The notes under the pieces are model-generated. The model worked only from the letters and a program-made list of their open reading frames with translations. It did no database searches and was not told where the DNA came from. DNA of 64,000 nucleotides from Ancylostoma caninum (Eukaryota; Nematoda; Chromadorea; Rhabditida; Ancylostomatidae): positions 434,001-498,000 of the forward strand of contig JBAJFG010000107.1 of the NCBI GenBank assembly GCA_037903475.1, given 5' to 3'. Shown in pieces: positions 24,621 through 35,600 of the stretch. The position numbers and the translations under genes are program-made. Position 1 is the stretch's first letter. Each line of letters begins with the position of its first letter.

Positions 24621-26724
24621 GGTGAATTCCTGGGACAACAGGGACAACACTCATCAGACATACATACATAGAAAGGCTCGAACAAGACAAGGTTCCAGGT
24701 ATGGGAGATCATAATGAGATGTGGGTACAGTTGCTGTCTGGGGCAAAAGCCCGGGGAATTAGGAGAGGCAATAATAGGGATCATTTCGACTTATGTTTGT
24801 ATGAAAATAAAGGCTTTGAACATGGGTAACAGGGGGTTAGAAATACTAGTAAATACAGGGAGCACAAGTTATTGTAAAACCTTCGACGGCTTTTTCTTCA
24901 AAGTCTGCAAGTTTTTTTTGGCTTAATTGCACTTAATGATGTTGACTTTAAACTACTACAGTCTGTTTTATTGGGGAAGATAAATGAATAGATATCAGAC
25001 AGAACAAGAGCACAGGAAAGTGCCCAGGAATTTGGGAGGGTGGAATAAAAAACGGGCACTATGCCCAGATATCCAAATATTTTCACGTTTAAAAAATATT
25101 ATATGTATATACAACGTGCGTTAGCAAAGAAAAGGAAATGCTAAGAAAGAATTTTCATGTGATTTGGAAAAGTTGTCATATGATTTATGCTCACTCCCAC
25201 CAGGGATGAGCGGAAGTACTGCATGAGACCGGAAGTCGGAAGCAGGGGAAGTTCGAAATTTGGCGAAATTTAGAGCGATGAATACATCATGTTTGAGTTT
25301 GCGTTTGACCCAACGACTGCTAATCGTCCAGAAATCTAGAAGTCAGAAGCTCGCATGAGGCAAGGATTCAGGAACTCCCGACTTCCGGAAACCGGAATTC
25401 CGCTCCCTGACTGCCACCCAATGAACAAGAGACAGGACGACATTTAGAAATATCTCCCATCTGCAAGAAATCGGATTCTAAGACACCAATGAGTGGAGTC
25501 GAAGACCGTGGCGGAGGGAAAATTTACACCCTATTTCTCACATGTATATTTATATGTGGTTTTGGCAAGCATATATCTCGCGCATCACGAAACCCAACTA
25601 GCCCAGTCACTTGAATTCCGTTCCATTGACTGGTCACCCGATGAGACCAGTAGGACCTAAATTTTACTGATCTCACCCGTTCCATACCAAACGTGACCTA
25701 GGCGCTGGAGCACTGTCCTGCGAAAACTTCCGGAAACGACCTTCTAACTGCGTTTGGGCTTATTTTACTGCAGCAACTATGGTAATTGCTGTTCCAACAG
25801 GAGTTAAGGTTTTTAGGACTTATGCGCAATATAAAAGGCCCCTCTTAAAACAAAGCTCGTGTTGTTAATGTATTTATAGCCCACCATGTTTTTTTTTTGA
25901 CTGCAAAATCGTTTTGGAAAATTGCACTATAGCCAGAAAATTTCAACGCGGACTCTTAGTTCGACTGATGCCACCAAGTGCACTGATTCAGTCCGCAATT
26001 CCCTAATAGAACAGATATGGAAACAATTTTTTTTACAACAGTTCCAAGTGCAACAGAGCATAGCTTCACCTTGATGCTGACCATAACGAGGGGATCGGGC
26101 CAAATCCACAATAAATGATCGTTCAAAAGAGCAGAGAACAAACCGTTTCGACAGATGATTCGAAGGGAGAATCAATTTCTTCAATTCGAAGTTGCCAGTC
26201 AATTGACCCATACCCAAGATTATTCAAGAACTTCAACGGTCATTCTTTGAAATTTTTGATGGAGTCTTCAGAATACGTTTACTCGGCTACTGCTGTCCAA
26301 TTTCCTAGAGGAAAAATTCGAAGCAAATTGAGTGAGAATCGGTTATCACGAAAGTATGGAATAGCTGTAGTTTTTATCTCTCTTATTTCTTAATATGCAA
26401 GCTTATGGGAAACCTTGGGCACCGATTCCAAGAGCATTCCTTGCGATTTCCTGCTTGCAGGTTGCAAATTCCACAAGCAAAAATGTGATAACGACCCCCC
26501 CCCCATTTTTCGAGAATTTGTTCCTGGGACAAGTGCTCTAAGGAGGAATCCTTCTTCAAAACCCGGACCCGGTCTCAATCCGAGAATACGTTGAACGTTT
26601 CTCTAGTAACCAAAGAGGATAAATGGAAGAGAAGAACGAAGGAGTCATAGGAGCTGATGAAGGGACATCTGCTCCAGTTCACCTACAGACAACCAAGTGA
26701 AGAAGATTAAGAAGCCGCCCTGAG
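24621..26724. other. Mostly non-coding stretch
   Basis: Contains the weak ORF at 26115 and an end-like CCGTGGCGGAGGG at 25508 that recalls the CAGTG element family. Confidence 0.35.
26115..26393 (+). CDS. ORF with coding-like composition
   Basis: Open frame of 92 residues: SREQTVSTDDSKGES, then SIDPYPRLFKNFNGHS, then FPRGKIRSKLSENRLSRK, with a GTATGG donor-like site at that point. Composition is even, but no acceptor with a pyrimidine tract precedes it. It may be an exon or chance. Confidence 0.22.
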   Translation: MIVQKSREQTVSTDDSKGESISSIRSCQSIDPYPRLFKNFNGHSLKFLMESSEYVYSATAVQFPRGKIRSKLSENRLSRKYGIAVVFISLIS

Positions 26725-26777
26725 GGTGTTGTTGCCCGGATTTTCTTCAATCTGATCCCCTCCCCCACCACCTTATC
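26725..26777. repeat. 53-bp direct repeat, copy 1
   Basis: Begins GGTGTTGTTGCCCGG and ends CCACCACCTTATC; identical to 27809-27861 over all 53 bases, with unrelated flanks. Confidence 0.85.
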
Positions 26778-27808
26778 CCTTAATCCTTCGTCTTCCCGCA
26801 TTATACGAAGTAGATAAAAGTCGAAGAAAATATTATGAACAGGCCTGCAGGGATAAATCCCCTGTACAAGCTATGTTCTTGAGTACTCATTAGAGAAGAT
26901 TGCTGGAGGTCTTAGAGATCCCATCAACAAATGTATTTGGAATTAGGCTGCGGAAAAGGTCGTTGTTCTGGTTTTACTGAGAAAGCATCCAGATGCTCAT
27001 CAAAAATCCAGTGCCACTGCTGCAAGAACGTTTTTTCTGGACGACTTAGATGAAAAAAAAATGCAGACAGATGAGCGCTAGGCGAAAAAGATGAACGTGG
27101 TGGTGGGGGGGGGGGGAGCGAGACAGAATAAAATGATAGAGACTTAGTGATTATAAAAATATCAAGACAAAAAGACTTGAATATAATCTCTCAGATACAC
27201 ATATTTGCAGGAAGACCACAACAAAAAAAAAAGGATTTCGAGCATATTGCTTTTCAGAACAGGAATGTACATACATGTACATAGGACCGCAACAGAACGT
27301 TTCATACCGCAATCCTGCTTGCAGATACCACAGTACCGCCAACCAGCTCCCCCTTCCGACATTTTACAACACAGCTTTTACATGATATGTCTGTCCCGGA
27401 ATAAAATGGATGCTAAGGGCTAAAAAATGAAGCTATGCTTGTCCAGGCTGGTACTTGCTAGATCTACAGCAAGGCAGCGATCTTGGTGGTAATTTTCATG
27501 GATCTTGCTGTAGGAATACCATGAACGTTCACCCTTGTTCACGAGATTTACTTCCCAAAAAGATTCCAGAAAAATGTCGTTTCCAATCCTCAGAATATAG
27601 CTACATAAATCTAAATAGCTTCGGGCATGCGGCTTACTCATCTATTCAGTTTTGTGGAAATTTTTAGTCTGAAACCATTTGGGGACCAATCGTCTCCCAG
27701 AAGACATTGAAAACCCCAGGTATGAGCTAAAAAGAGCTTGAATATCTTAAAAACTTAATTAAATCGGAGGATGGAAGGCATTTTATAATAGAGGTGGATA
27801 CAACCCAT

Positions 27809-27861
27809 GGTGTTGTTGCCCGGATTTTCTTCAATCTGATCCCCTCCCCCACCACCTTATC
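27809..27861. repeat. 53-bp direct repeat, copy 2
   Basis: Exact copy of 26725-26777, 1,084 bp downstream in the same orientation. Confidence 0.85.
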
Positions 27862-28048
27862 TATGGTCATCAAGCTCTTAGAAGGTCAGAGAACACCACG
27901 GAGAACGCTAGGAGTTTGTGAACAGCTCGTGCTTTAATTCCTACACAAACATACGAAGTTACAGGTCATAATAGTGTGATTATACGTGTTCTTAGTTCTT
28001 GTCATGGAATCGTTCTCATGGAATTATGAGGGTAAGTGACGCATTAGG

Positions 28049-28086
28049 TTATGAAAATGTTAGCTTCTTCATTGAGGAGCTACGGC
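28049..28086 (-). CDS. Gene X, probable terminal exon
   Basis: The acceptor ATTGCTTTTCAG is a strong nematode-type site. The 38 bases after it, entered in phase 1, encode RRSSSMKKLTFS and a TAA stop. Phase agrees with the donor of 29135-29237 across the transposon-filled intron. The short size makes this the least certain exon of the model. No clear AATAAA was seen just downstream on the minus strand. Confidence 0.4.
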
Positions 28087-28212
28087 CTGAAAAGCAATTG
28101 TGCTTTCAGATGGTGTAATATGTCCAAGGATCCACGATGTAACATCCGTGAATTACATGTACAGTTCAGAAGTCACCGCCTAGGCGATGGAATTCTCAAA
28201 ATTTGGAAAATA

Positions 28213-29127
28213 CAGGGTGGTCCAAAATTACGGAGACACGCTAAAAGGTTCATATCTAACGTTGGAAAATCAGTTGGCAATTTTGTTTCCAATGCGATAT
28301 TTTCCACTCTACAATGAACAAAATCTACTATCACATCTGACGATTTCTCCTACCACCGGCGAGGAAACACATGAAGAATTCGAACTAGTCGCCTGCTGTG
28401 GCGCGGAAGTGTAGTCTTCCTAGATAATCTGCCCTTTCTGAAAACGTCTGCTCCAAGGATAAAACAATTTTTATGAAAGTGAAGTCAGTTTTTGTCCCCG
28501 AATGGATATCATAACGAGAAATCTTCTCGAATGAGTACTGAAAATAAGATTTATAAGGAAGCGGACATGACTTTCTGTGCAAAAACAGAGCAAAAACGTA
28601 CTTTAGTTCTGTTTCTGGTCCTTTTTTCACTGTTTAGGGAGGGGACTGGAACTTATAGGGCTCATCAACTTCCAATCTCAATATTCTGAGAAGTATTTGC
28701 CTCATAATACATTAAATGATGGTGATTAGAATTAGAAAGCATCCTCAGCCCGCGTTGAATCTCGGCGTATCCGCACGAAATTCTTGATCTCATAACCAAG
28801 GTAGGTGGCCATTCACAATGACTTTAACGTCTTTCTGTTTCCCACACCTTGTACTTTTCGATGTACTGCTTAGTGTGCCTCTTGTAAAATTTTACACACT
28901 AGCACAACATGCGCGCCAAGCCTACACACAAAAAAAAATGTAATTGGGTGGTAAAACTAAGTTCGACTGACGGCCTAGATGTTCCTAACAATCATAGTGT
29001 TAGGTAATGTTTTGGAAGAAGCTGTACAGTTGAACAAATGAGCAGCAAAAGATTGAATGCAAAACGCCAAAACATACGTCTAAAAACGAGCATCGCGCCT
29101 TTGTCTCCATAATTTTGGACCACCCTG
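28213..29127. mobile_element. 915-bp Tc1/mariner-type non-autonomous element
   Basis: Ends in 26-bp inverted repeats starting CAGGGTGGTCCAAAATTA with one mismatch, flanked by TA on each side (28211-28212 and 29128-29129), the standard Tc1/mariner target duplication. The inside has no transposase-like ORF, so it depends on an enzyme supplied elsewhere. It fills the last intron of gene X. Confidence 0.8.
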
Positions 29128-29134
29128 TACATAC

Positions 29135-29237
29135 GTGAAACATGTAACTCAGTGTAGTCGACACCTGTGATGATGGTAACCTTTGGGTAAGGGAATAGTT
29201 CATCAAATGGCACGATTTCCTGTAGACTTCGATGTTC
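29135..29237 (-). CDS. Gene X, penultimate exon (EHRSLQEIVPFDELF exon)
   Basis: Acceptor GGATTTTTAG opens 34 codons plus one base, encoding EHRSLQEIVPFDELFPYPK and then VTIITGVDYTELHVS, up to the donor CAC/GTATGT. The donor sits five bases from the TA at which a 915-bp inverted-repeat transposon is inserted, so the 5' splice site is kept but its intron is now mostly transposon. An alternative end is AAG/GTTACC after FPYPK. Confidence 0.55.
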
Positions 29238-29288
29238 CTAAAAATCCTACTCTAAACAGTCTGAAATGGAAGCAAACCTGTCCGTCAC

Positions 29289-29416
29289 GGTAATCGTCTC
29301 CATGCTAGGGTCCACGGGAAGAGGTGCAGACGACTGGGATGTTTCCGTTTTTCGCTTTCGTTTCCCGCCACTTTTCTTCAGACGGCGGAACTGCTCGTAC
29401 CACCGGTTAATGCGCG
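29289..29416 (-). CDS. Gene X, basic NLS-like exon
   Basis: Acceptor AATTTTTTTCCAG opens an exon encoding RINRWYEQFRRLKK, then the basic run GGKRKRKTE, then a Ser/Pro-rich stretch ending PSMETIT. The KRKRK cluster looks like a nuclear localisation signal, so the product may be nuclear; this is inference. It enters in phase 1, matching 32148-32253. The donor ACC/GTGACG is weak, but it leaves phase 0 and a 51-bp intron to the next exon, the size of typical short nematode introns. A stronger-looking donor CAG/GTTTGC 9 bases later would put the next exon in a poorer frame. The 2.7-kb intron before this exon holds a mariner relic. Confidence 0.6.
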
Positions 29417-32147
29417 CTGGAAAAAAATTAAAAATTAAATAAAAACAGTATAGAACAGTATCTGTATAGTTCTTTTGGCTACGGTGTCGATATATATAGA
29501 CTGCAGTGCCCGCCAGCATGATCAACCTCACAGTAAATTCAACAATTAATTCGATTTAGTAATATTTTGATCCAATTTGAAAATTAACCGCTTCAGTCCG
29601 TAAGCGCGAACGTTGCACTTGGCTAATATCCAGCAATGACGTCATCTCTCTGCGACCCTAGTGGGCTTAACTTGATAAAAATGTTAGTTTATTGAATTAT
29701 TAAAGATTATTATTATGAACCATCACAAATGTAGTACAGGGGGAGTTCCGATGAAGGAATTACCGCTAGAGCGTGCTGTAATATTAGGCATGATTATTCG
29801 TCAATCGAGCCGGTCCAGACTTCAGTCAGCGGAATCAGTGAAAAGCAATTTATTCCAGCTAAATGAAGTTCTTTTATAAGCATGTTAAAGAGGTCATTAT
29901 GGTTCTATGACTTCAATTTTTTCCCTTTACCTTTGCATTTCAGTATTAGTGCAGTACTCAGACATCGATATTTATTCATTTCATTCATATTCACATTTAT
30001 TTACTTTATTTCATATGTATTTCATATTTCATTTATTCGATATTTATTTTATTGATGCGCCAAATTAAAATCCAGATGAACAAACATTACTGCAATAGCA
30101 AAGCATAGAAAGATGTTTGATGCAAAGTACGGAGTAATCCTACCAGTATGACAGCATGATATCAGGCTGTCGTTTGTCAAGGTAGAGTTGTGCCATTCTA
30201 TTGTTGGTTTCATTGCTTGTTTGCAGTTCACATGACAGTGTCATGTAACAAATAAATAAGTGTTACTATTAAGAGGATGACCAAACAAGCTACATAGTGC
30301 ATAAGTGAATAACAAGCCGAAGACGACCTTGAGAATGTCATTGGCTTTACATGCATCGTGTCCTTTAACAGATCTATGCTCCAAACAAGTCCCAGCTCTC
30401 ACAGAGTAACAAATAACATTACTCGAATTATTGCGGTGGTGATTGTTTTGGTGACATCGTTTCTGATACTTTGATTTGCCAGCCGCCTCTGCTCGCAGCT
30501 CTGCTCACTAGCAGCAGAGAAAAAACAAGAAAAATTCTTCTCTAATGGCGGTGGACTCTTCGAAGCAGCCAGCAAGGAAGTGCACTCGCGGTGGAGAAAC
30601 GTGTTTTCTCCTGTTGACTCCGCCCAATTTCTCCCAAAATAATGGTCTCAAAAAAGGTTTTTTCAACAATTTTGTGTGGACTCATTTATACCCTTAAGAT
30701 CAGCAGCTCCCGGTGTTTTCCCTCTCATGTGAGAACCTCTACACGACTCTGAGCAAAGACGGTGCCTTCAAAAAAGAGGAGTAAATCAAACTGAGTACTC
30801 ATAGGACAACTTGATGAAAATGGAGTCGATGTTGGAATTAGTGAGTTCGAGTAGTCAGCGGCTTTGTCTCGTGAGGATTAAATGGCGACCGCGCAGCAAC
30901 AGCAATTAGTCCAATCAAGTGCCATCGTTCCCGGGAATTTCGAGAAGGGGGTAGCAGTCGCGACGCTTGTCCAGTGAAAACAACCATCGGCTACTGATGT
31001 TGAATTGTCGCCGAAGAAGCTGGACAACAAGGCATCGGACGGGACATTGCTAGGAAAAACGCTTCACTTAGCAGCATCTTCACTATTTTTACAACTGATT
31101 GTAGTACCAGTAATCCTAGAAATTCAATATTAGTAGGACATAGAGGGACTTTCGCATCCTTGTCAGTTTCAGCCACAACTTTCAATGAATACAAATCTTA
31201 AAAGTTCAGGTTCAAGCCTTTTGTGTGGACGATATGTTAAATCTCCTGATTGTCGATAACGTGGTAGGTCCTTCGCAAAAATGACGGCCATTTTATCCAA
31301 CAGGCTCATCTAAGTGTATGGATTCGAAAAAAAGTCAGCAGATATGTCTCTCTCGTCTCTATTAGACTGGTGCAAAAGTTCTGTCCGAGTTCTTCAATAA
31401 ATCTATAATATAATTCCCCTCAGGTTTACTGTAAGTCATAGATACGGTGTTAATACAGTGATGTAAAAACCAATCTATGGCAAAGACTACCCCAAAATGA
31501 GCTGCCCTTTCTCTCGACGAAACGTTTATCCATGTACTTACTTTAGTTACTATTATGTCGAGTATCCTCAAAAAGTGCTGCTCATTGTTTTCTCTAGTGT
31601 ACGACTAGCAATTCTCAGGCACCAGGTTCGCTGATTTTTTTGGCTGTACATAACCTCTTTCGCGGTAAGAACAGGAGCGTCTAAACCATTACCGCTGATT
31701 GACCTCCATTCACTTGATCAACATGAGCAAAACAACGCCTAGGTTTTTTTTTCAAAATTTTTACCGGAAAATAGGCCCAAGAGCCTCGCGAAGTGACGGA
31801 GCTTGGCTTTTTTTAAATTGCTTGTGTTACCTTTCACTTCACTTTTCACTTATCAGCATGATCATGTCCTTTCTGTTTTTCAAGTCGTCTACAGTTCGCC
31901 ATTTTTCTGGCGAATGATAATGAAATAAATACATAGATAAATTAATAAACGAATAAATAAATGAAAGTGAAATTTTAGAAAAAGTCGATGAAAAAAATCT
32001 GTCAGGACTTCTGCACCAACTCAATGCTATTTCTAGAGAAGCTCCCATTAACCGTATTCAGCCGAATGAGTGGAGAAGCCGAGAATCAGCACTACCCATG
32101 GGCCTTGACCAAATCAAAAGTCGGTCCATATTTAAAAAAAAACTTAC
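29417..32147 (-). other. Gene X intron
   Basis: Contains the mariner relic, TTTA-rich tracts at 30000 and 31920-31965, and a stop-poor minus-strand patch at 30880-31080 whose phase does not fit the flanking exons. Confidence 0.45.
31362..31571 (-). pseudogene. Mariner transposase 3' relic with one terminal repeat
   Basis: The plus-strand end TTAGACTGGTGCAAAAGTT resembles the irritans-type mariner terminal repeat (TTAGGTTGGTGCAAAAG). Reading inward on the minus strand gives a frame with EGNYIID, matching the C-terminal end of mariner transposases (E..GDYIID). The reading frame runs through the repeat, and the catalytic DD34D part and the other terminal repeat are absent. This is therefore a truncated fossil inside a gene X intron. 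Confidence 0.6.
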
Positions 32148-32253
32148 TAGCACTTTCTTTGCTTAGAAGTTTACGATGAGTGAAGCAGGCGGAAATGAGC
32201 TGATGGGCCAGAGTGAAGTCGAAGCCATCTTTGGTGCCGTTCTCGACAGCTAC
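32148..32253 (-). CDS. Gene X, internal exon (VAVENGTKDG exon)
   Basis: Acceptor TTTGCATTCCAG and donor GCTA/GTAAGT bound 106 bases: 35 codons plus one base. The peptide starts VAVENGTKDGFDFT, contains AHQLISACFTHRKLL and ends SKESA. It enters in phase 0, matching the donor of 32857-32996, and leaves in phase 1. The phase and both splice sites fit a continuous protein with the previous exon, separated by a 603-bp intron. Confidence 0.65.
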
Positions 32254-32856
32254 CTGGAATGCAAACGAAAACGAGTGACAGAGGAATGGGTACATTAAAA
32301 AACGTTGAAATGTGTTGGAAAAATTGTAAAAAAATTCAGAGATCGGCGAATGGACGAAATCAGTTGAAGCACTGTCAGATGAAATTTCAGGTATAAAAAG
32401 TTCTATTTGTAATTCATCAGTTCTATTTGTAAAAAAAAGTTGGCAGAAGTTGCTGCGTGTTTATTTATTTATTCAAACGCTCAAACTGCTCCATTATCCA
32501 CTGAACAACAATGCCATCGAAAAAGTATCAAAAAACATAGAGTAAGGTGTGCGGGTGATGAAGAGGTGAGACGGGGCGGTTATTCCTTCTGTGACTGGCC
32601 CTTCCATCGAGGGATCTAATCACGGGAACATGACCAGCTCCATTTCACTTCATCGCAACCCACACCGTAAAAATCTGCCCATATATAAGCCGCAGATAAG
32701 AAAATAACAATCAGGAAAAACTATTACTACAAACTATTACTCGATTTTCTCCAAACCACAGGAAAGTATTCAAAAAATAACCACAAGTTTCTTTCCCGCA
32801 TCCTTGGATTCAGGGTCTGCAGAAACGTTAGGCAGCGAAATCCAACGCCAACATAC

Positions 32857-32996
32857 CTGCAGGGCTGCCAGAAGATTCTCTTCGAAATAAGAGGAGAATG
32901 CACGCTGATCACCACACCACTGTGTCAGCTCGGTGCAGGCAGATGGGAATGTGTGCTCCTCCATGAGGCTCTGGAATAGTGCCCATAACGAGACGT
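32857..32996 (-). CDS. Gene X, internal exon (VSLWALFQSL exon)
   Basis: Acceptor TTTATTGGTAG and donor CTGCAG/GTATGT enclose 140 bases (2 + 46 codons) with no stop in one frame only. The peptide runs VSLWALFQSLMEEHTF to FEENLLAALQ. It is rich in Leu, Phe and Trp, as in a helical-repeat scaffold protein; no named domain is recognised. It enters in phase 1 and ends in phase 0. This is among the most convincing coding segments of the window by composition and splice sites. Confidence 0.65.
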
Positions 32997-33872
32997 CTAC
33001 CAATAAACAAACAAAAAAATTGCTAGAAAATATGATAATTCTAGATTACGCTTACTTTTTGCCATCACAAGCCAACCAACGAAATTTCACGCCTGAAGCA
33101 ATTTCTCCTCCTGCACTTATTTGCAGCAAGCATAAGACTACCAAAACCTTTATTGCTCATGTAGGACCGGATCCAAATTTGATACCCTGCTTATCCTAAC
33201 CTTTCATATTCATATGGATAGTCAGTCCGACTAGCCATCGTTGGCTTGTTTAGTAAGCGTTAGCGTTAAAAAAAACCCCTGCGCAGATATCCCATTGTTC
33301 GGGTTTATTACACGACCTACGCGACTGCGTTCGACAGCATTAGAGCCGAATAGTGAGGAAAATAACTCTTTCTGAGGTCGAATAGAAGACAAAATATCCA
33401 AAACATGGATGAGAAGCGGTCCTTTTTTGTGTGCGGTTTCTAGAGCTGTTTCACTACAGTATTAAAAAGGTATCAGTAGAGAGCAAGAATTTTCCCGGAC
33501 TTTCTGGAATTTTGGGGATTTCTGAAGTTACGGGAAGTTTCAGAATATAATTTTGGATTGAAAGATGTTGAGGAAATTTTTTTTCACAATTTCTATGAGG
33601 CTACAGAGCATTGCAGAACCAGGGAAGAGACATAAATGAAGGCATCGAAAAAAGGAAGATCTTCGGCATTCACGTCATCTTTTAATTTTTCACCATGAAT
33701 TGGTATGCTGTATACATGAATCGACACTGGAGTAAACGGCATAAATAAGAGATTGGTTATTTAAAAAAGAAAGGATGGCGACGTGAAGAAAATGTAACCG
33801 AGAGGAAAGAATGCTGAAGAAAGGAAATAAACTTGAGGAAAGTCTATGTTACTACCATTCCGCTCAGCTCAC

Positions 33873-33914
33873 GAGTATCGCCGCAAGATCCACGTCAATT
33901 TTCTTGCCAAGTAC
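33873..33914 (-). CDS. Candidate 42-bp exon following 34164-34232
   Basis: Acceptor GTCAATCTCAG and donor CTC/GTGAGC bound 14 codons (VLGKKIDVDLAAIL) in phase 0, matching the donor of 34164-34232. It ends in phase 0, so a further exon is needed before any known one. Confidence 0.3.
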
Positions 33915-34163
33915 CTGAGATTGACCTGAACCTCACGACAAATTTTATCCCATTCTCGATTCTCCATGAAAATTGAGAGTGACGTACTCCAGCTTTTCGC
34001 TTGTGACTCACTGATTGCCTTATAGGGTCCACCCCGATCACGTTATAGAGCTTAGTTCGCCTAACTGGAAATGGGGGGGGACAACGAATCACAAGGTCGT
34101 TGATCAGTGTTCATTTAGGCCACAAGCGATGATACTTCTTGGACGATGTTATAAAAAGCTCAC

Positions 34164-34232
34164 CATTTTAATGGAGATCAGCCGCTGGTTGTTCTGCTGT
34201 ACATGTTCCTCGTACGAGATATCGTCGGTCAT
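34164..34232 (-). CDS. Candidate first exon (MTDDISYEEH)
   Basis: Minus-strand ATG in context TGACAATG starts 23 codons, MTDDISYEEHVQQNN to RLISIKM, ending at a good GTGAGC donor in phase 0. It lies in the long intron of gene X. It cannot be an alternative start of gene X through 33873-33914 alone, because the phase of 32857-32996 does not fit. Confidence 0.35.
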
Positions 34233-35544
34233 TGTCAAGACAGCCAGAGCTCAGCCAAAGCCTGAGCTATGGCTGCAATCCTGAACTGCCATGATTATAA
34301 AAATAATTATAACGATGCGAAATTATACATATAAGAACTCTGTAGCTATTTTAAGCAAGTAAGGAATGACAAAAGAGCAAAAGACTTCAAAATTTGAAGA
34401 ATTGTGGAAGCAAACAACCATCGACTGGCTGGAATACGAAAGAATACTCAAGGATGTGCTCCTTCACGACGAAATTAGAAGAATATAAAGTCTTCAAGTA
34501 AGAGATAAGGCAACTATCATAAGAAGAAATGCAGGATGTGAAATTTTAACCAGCTAAAAATAAAAACTGCAGACCATTTTTTTCGGGAAAATACCAAGAG
34601 GAATGGGATTACAATTCCACTTTCCAGTTAGAATAACGCGAGCATTTCATGGTGCGAGTGACGTCCTGGAAAATGAGTGAAAAAAATTTAATTTTCATTT
34701 GGAAGAGCGCGTGTTTTTCAACGACTCGCTCTTAGTATTTAAAGCAAAATTCTTTCCAAAGAAATAAGTTATTTACGAGTGTCACGCGAAGTTTATACTT
34801 GCTATTTAACTTCGCTAATAATAACAGGAACCATAGAAACGACTCGTTTCAAGGAACATGAACTTCTTTGTTGATTCTCAGAATTCCACGTAAAGATGCT
34901 ATATAAATTGATCGAGTTCAAAAAAAACATCTTTGAATATAAAGGATTTTTTCAAATAAAAATCGGAGTAAATTTCATAGGCAACGAAGGTTCTGAGGGC
35001 GACAGTGATTGAAGTTTCGGTTCGATCCTCTATGTCTTCGATGCAGGATCCTCAAACTAACAAAAATGGAACGATCAGGACGCTGTTTTTGTTTGAACAA
35101 ACAATGTAGAACGAAAAACTGATAGTTAACGGTCATTGCTGATCAAATTTCACATATCAGTGCATAATTCATACATTACTGCCATTCATTCACCATGCTA
35201 TCCTCGCATTCGTATTCTAGTACACCCGTCATCCATCATCACACTCGGTAAAACTCCATATTTCCGGAGACAGAGCTTTTTTTTTTACCAAACCTTCCTG
35301 ACGAGAGGAAAGGGAAAAGAGCATCTACTTTATACATGAGTACTAATCGTTTGCCATAGTAGTGGCCATTTTCATATGAATACTGTATGTAAGGTGTATA
35401 CCACTGATCAAAAAAAGACTGGATGAGTTGGCCAATTCATTTAGGATTCACCTGGAAACTGATCTGAAAATTCGAGTATTTGAGAATGAGGTAACCGTAC
35501 CGCCCTTCCTAACCCTCTAATGGGGTCGTATTGCTTCCACAGTT

Positions 35545-35600
35545 GGAATACTCGAATTTTCGATTTATTCGAAAACGAGAATTAGAATTTGACTCCAGCG
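35545..35600. repeat. TTCGAA-rich repeat
   Basis: ATACTCGAATTTTCGATTTA then TTCGAAAACGAG; resembles 5262-5326 and 52030-52079. Confidence 0.5.

Noticed and set aside
30881..31080. Minus-strand open patch after TTTTTCCTAG (NVPSDALLSSFFGDNSTS)
   Set aside because: The acceptor phase gives a different frame with an early stop, and the exon at 29289-29416 fits the gene X phase better.
33590..33755. Minus-strand frame HVYSIPIHGEKLKDD
   Set aside because: No donor and entry phase wrong for the neighbouring exons; probably chance.
35010..35030. GGTTCGATCCTC, tRNA B-box-like
   Set aside because: No A box or acceptor-stem pairing around it.
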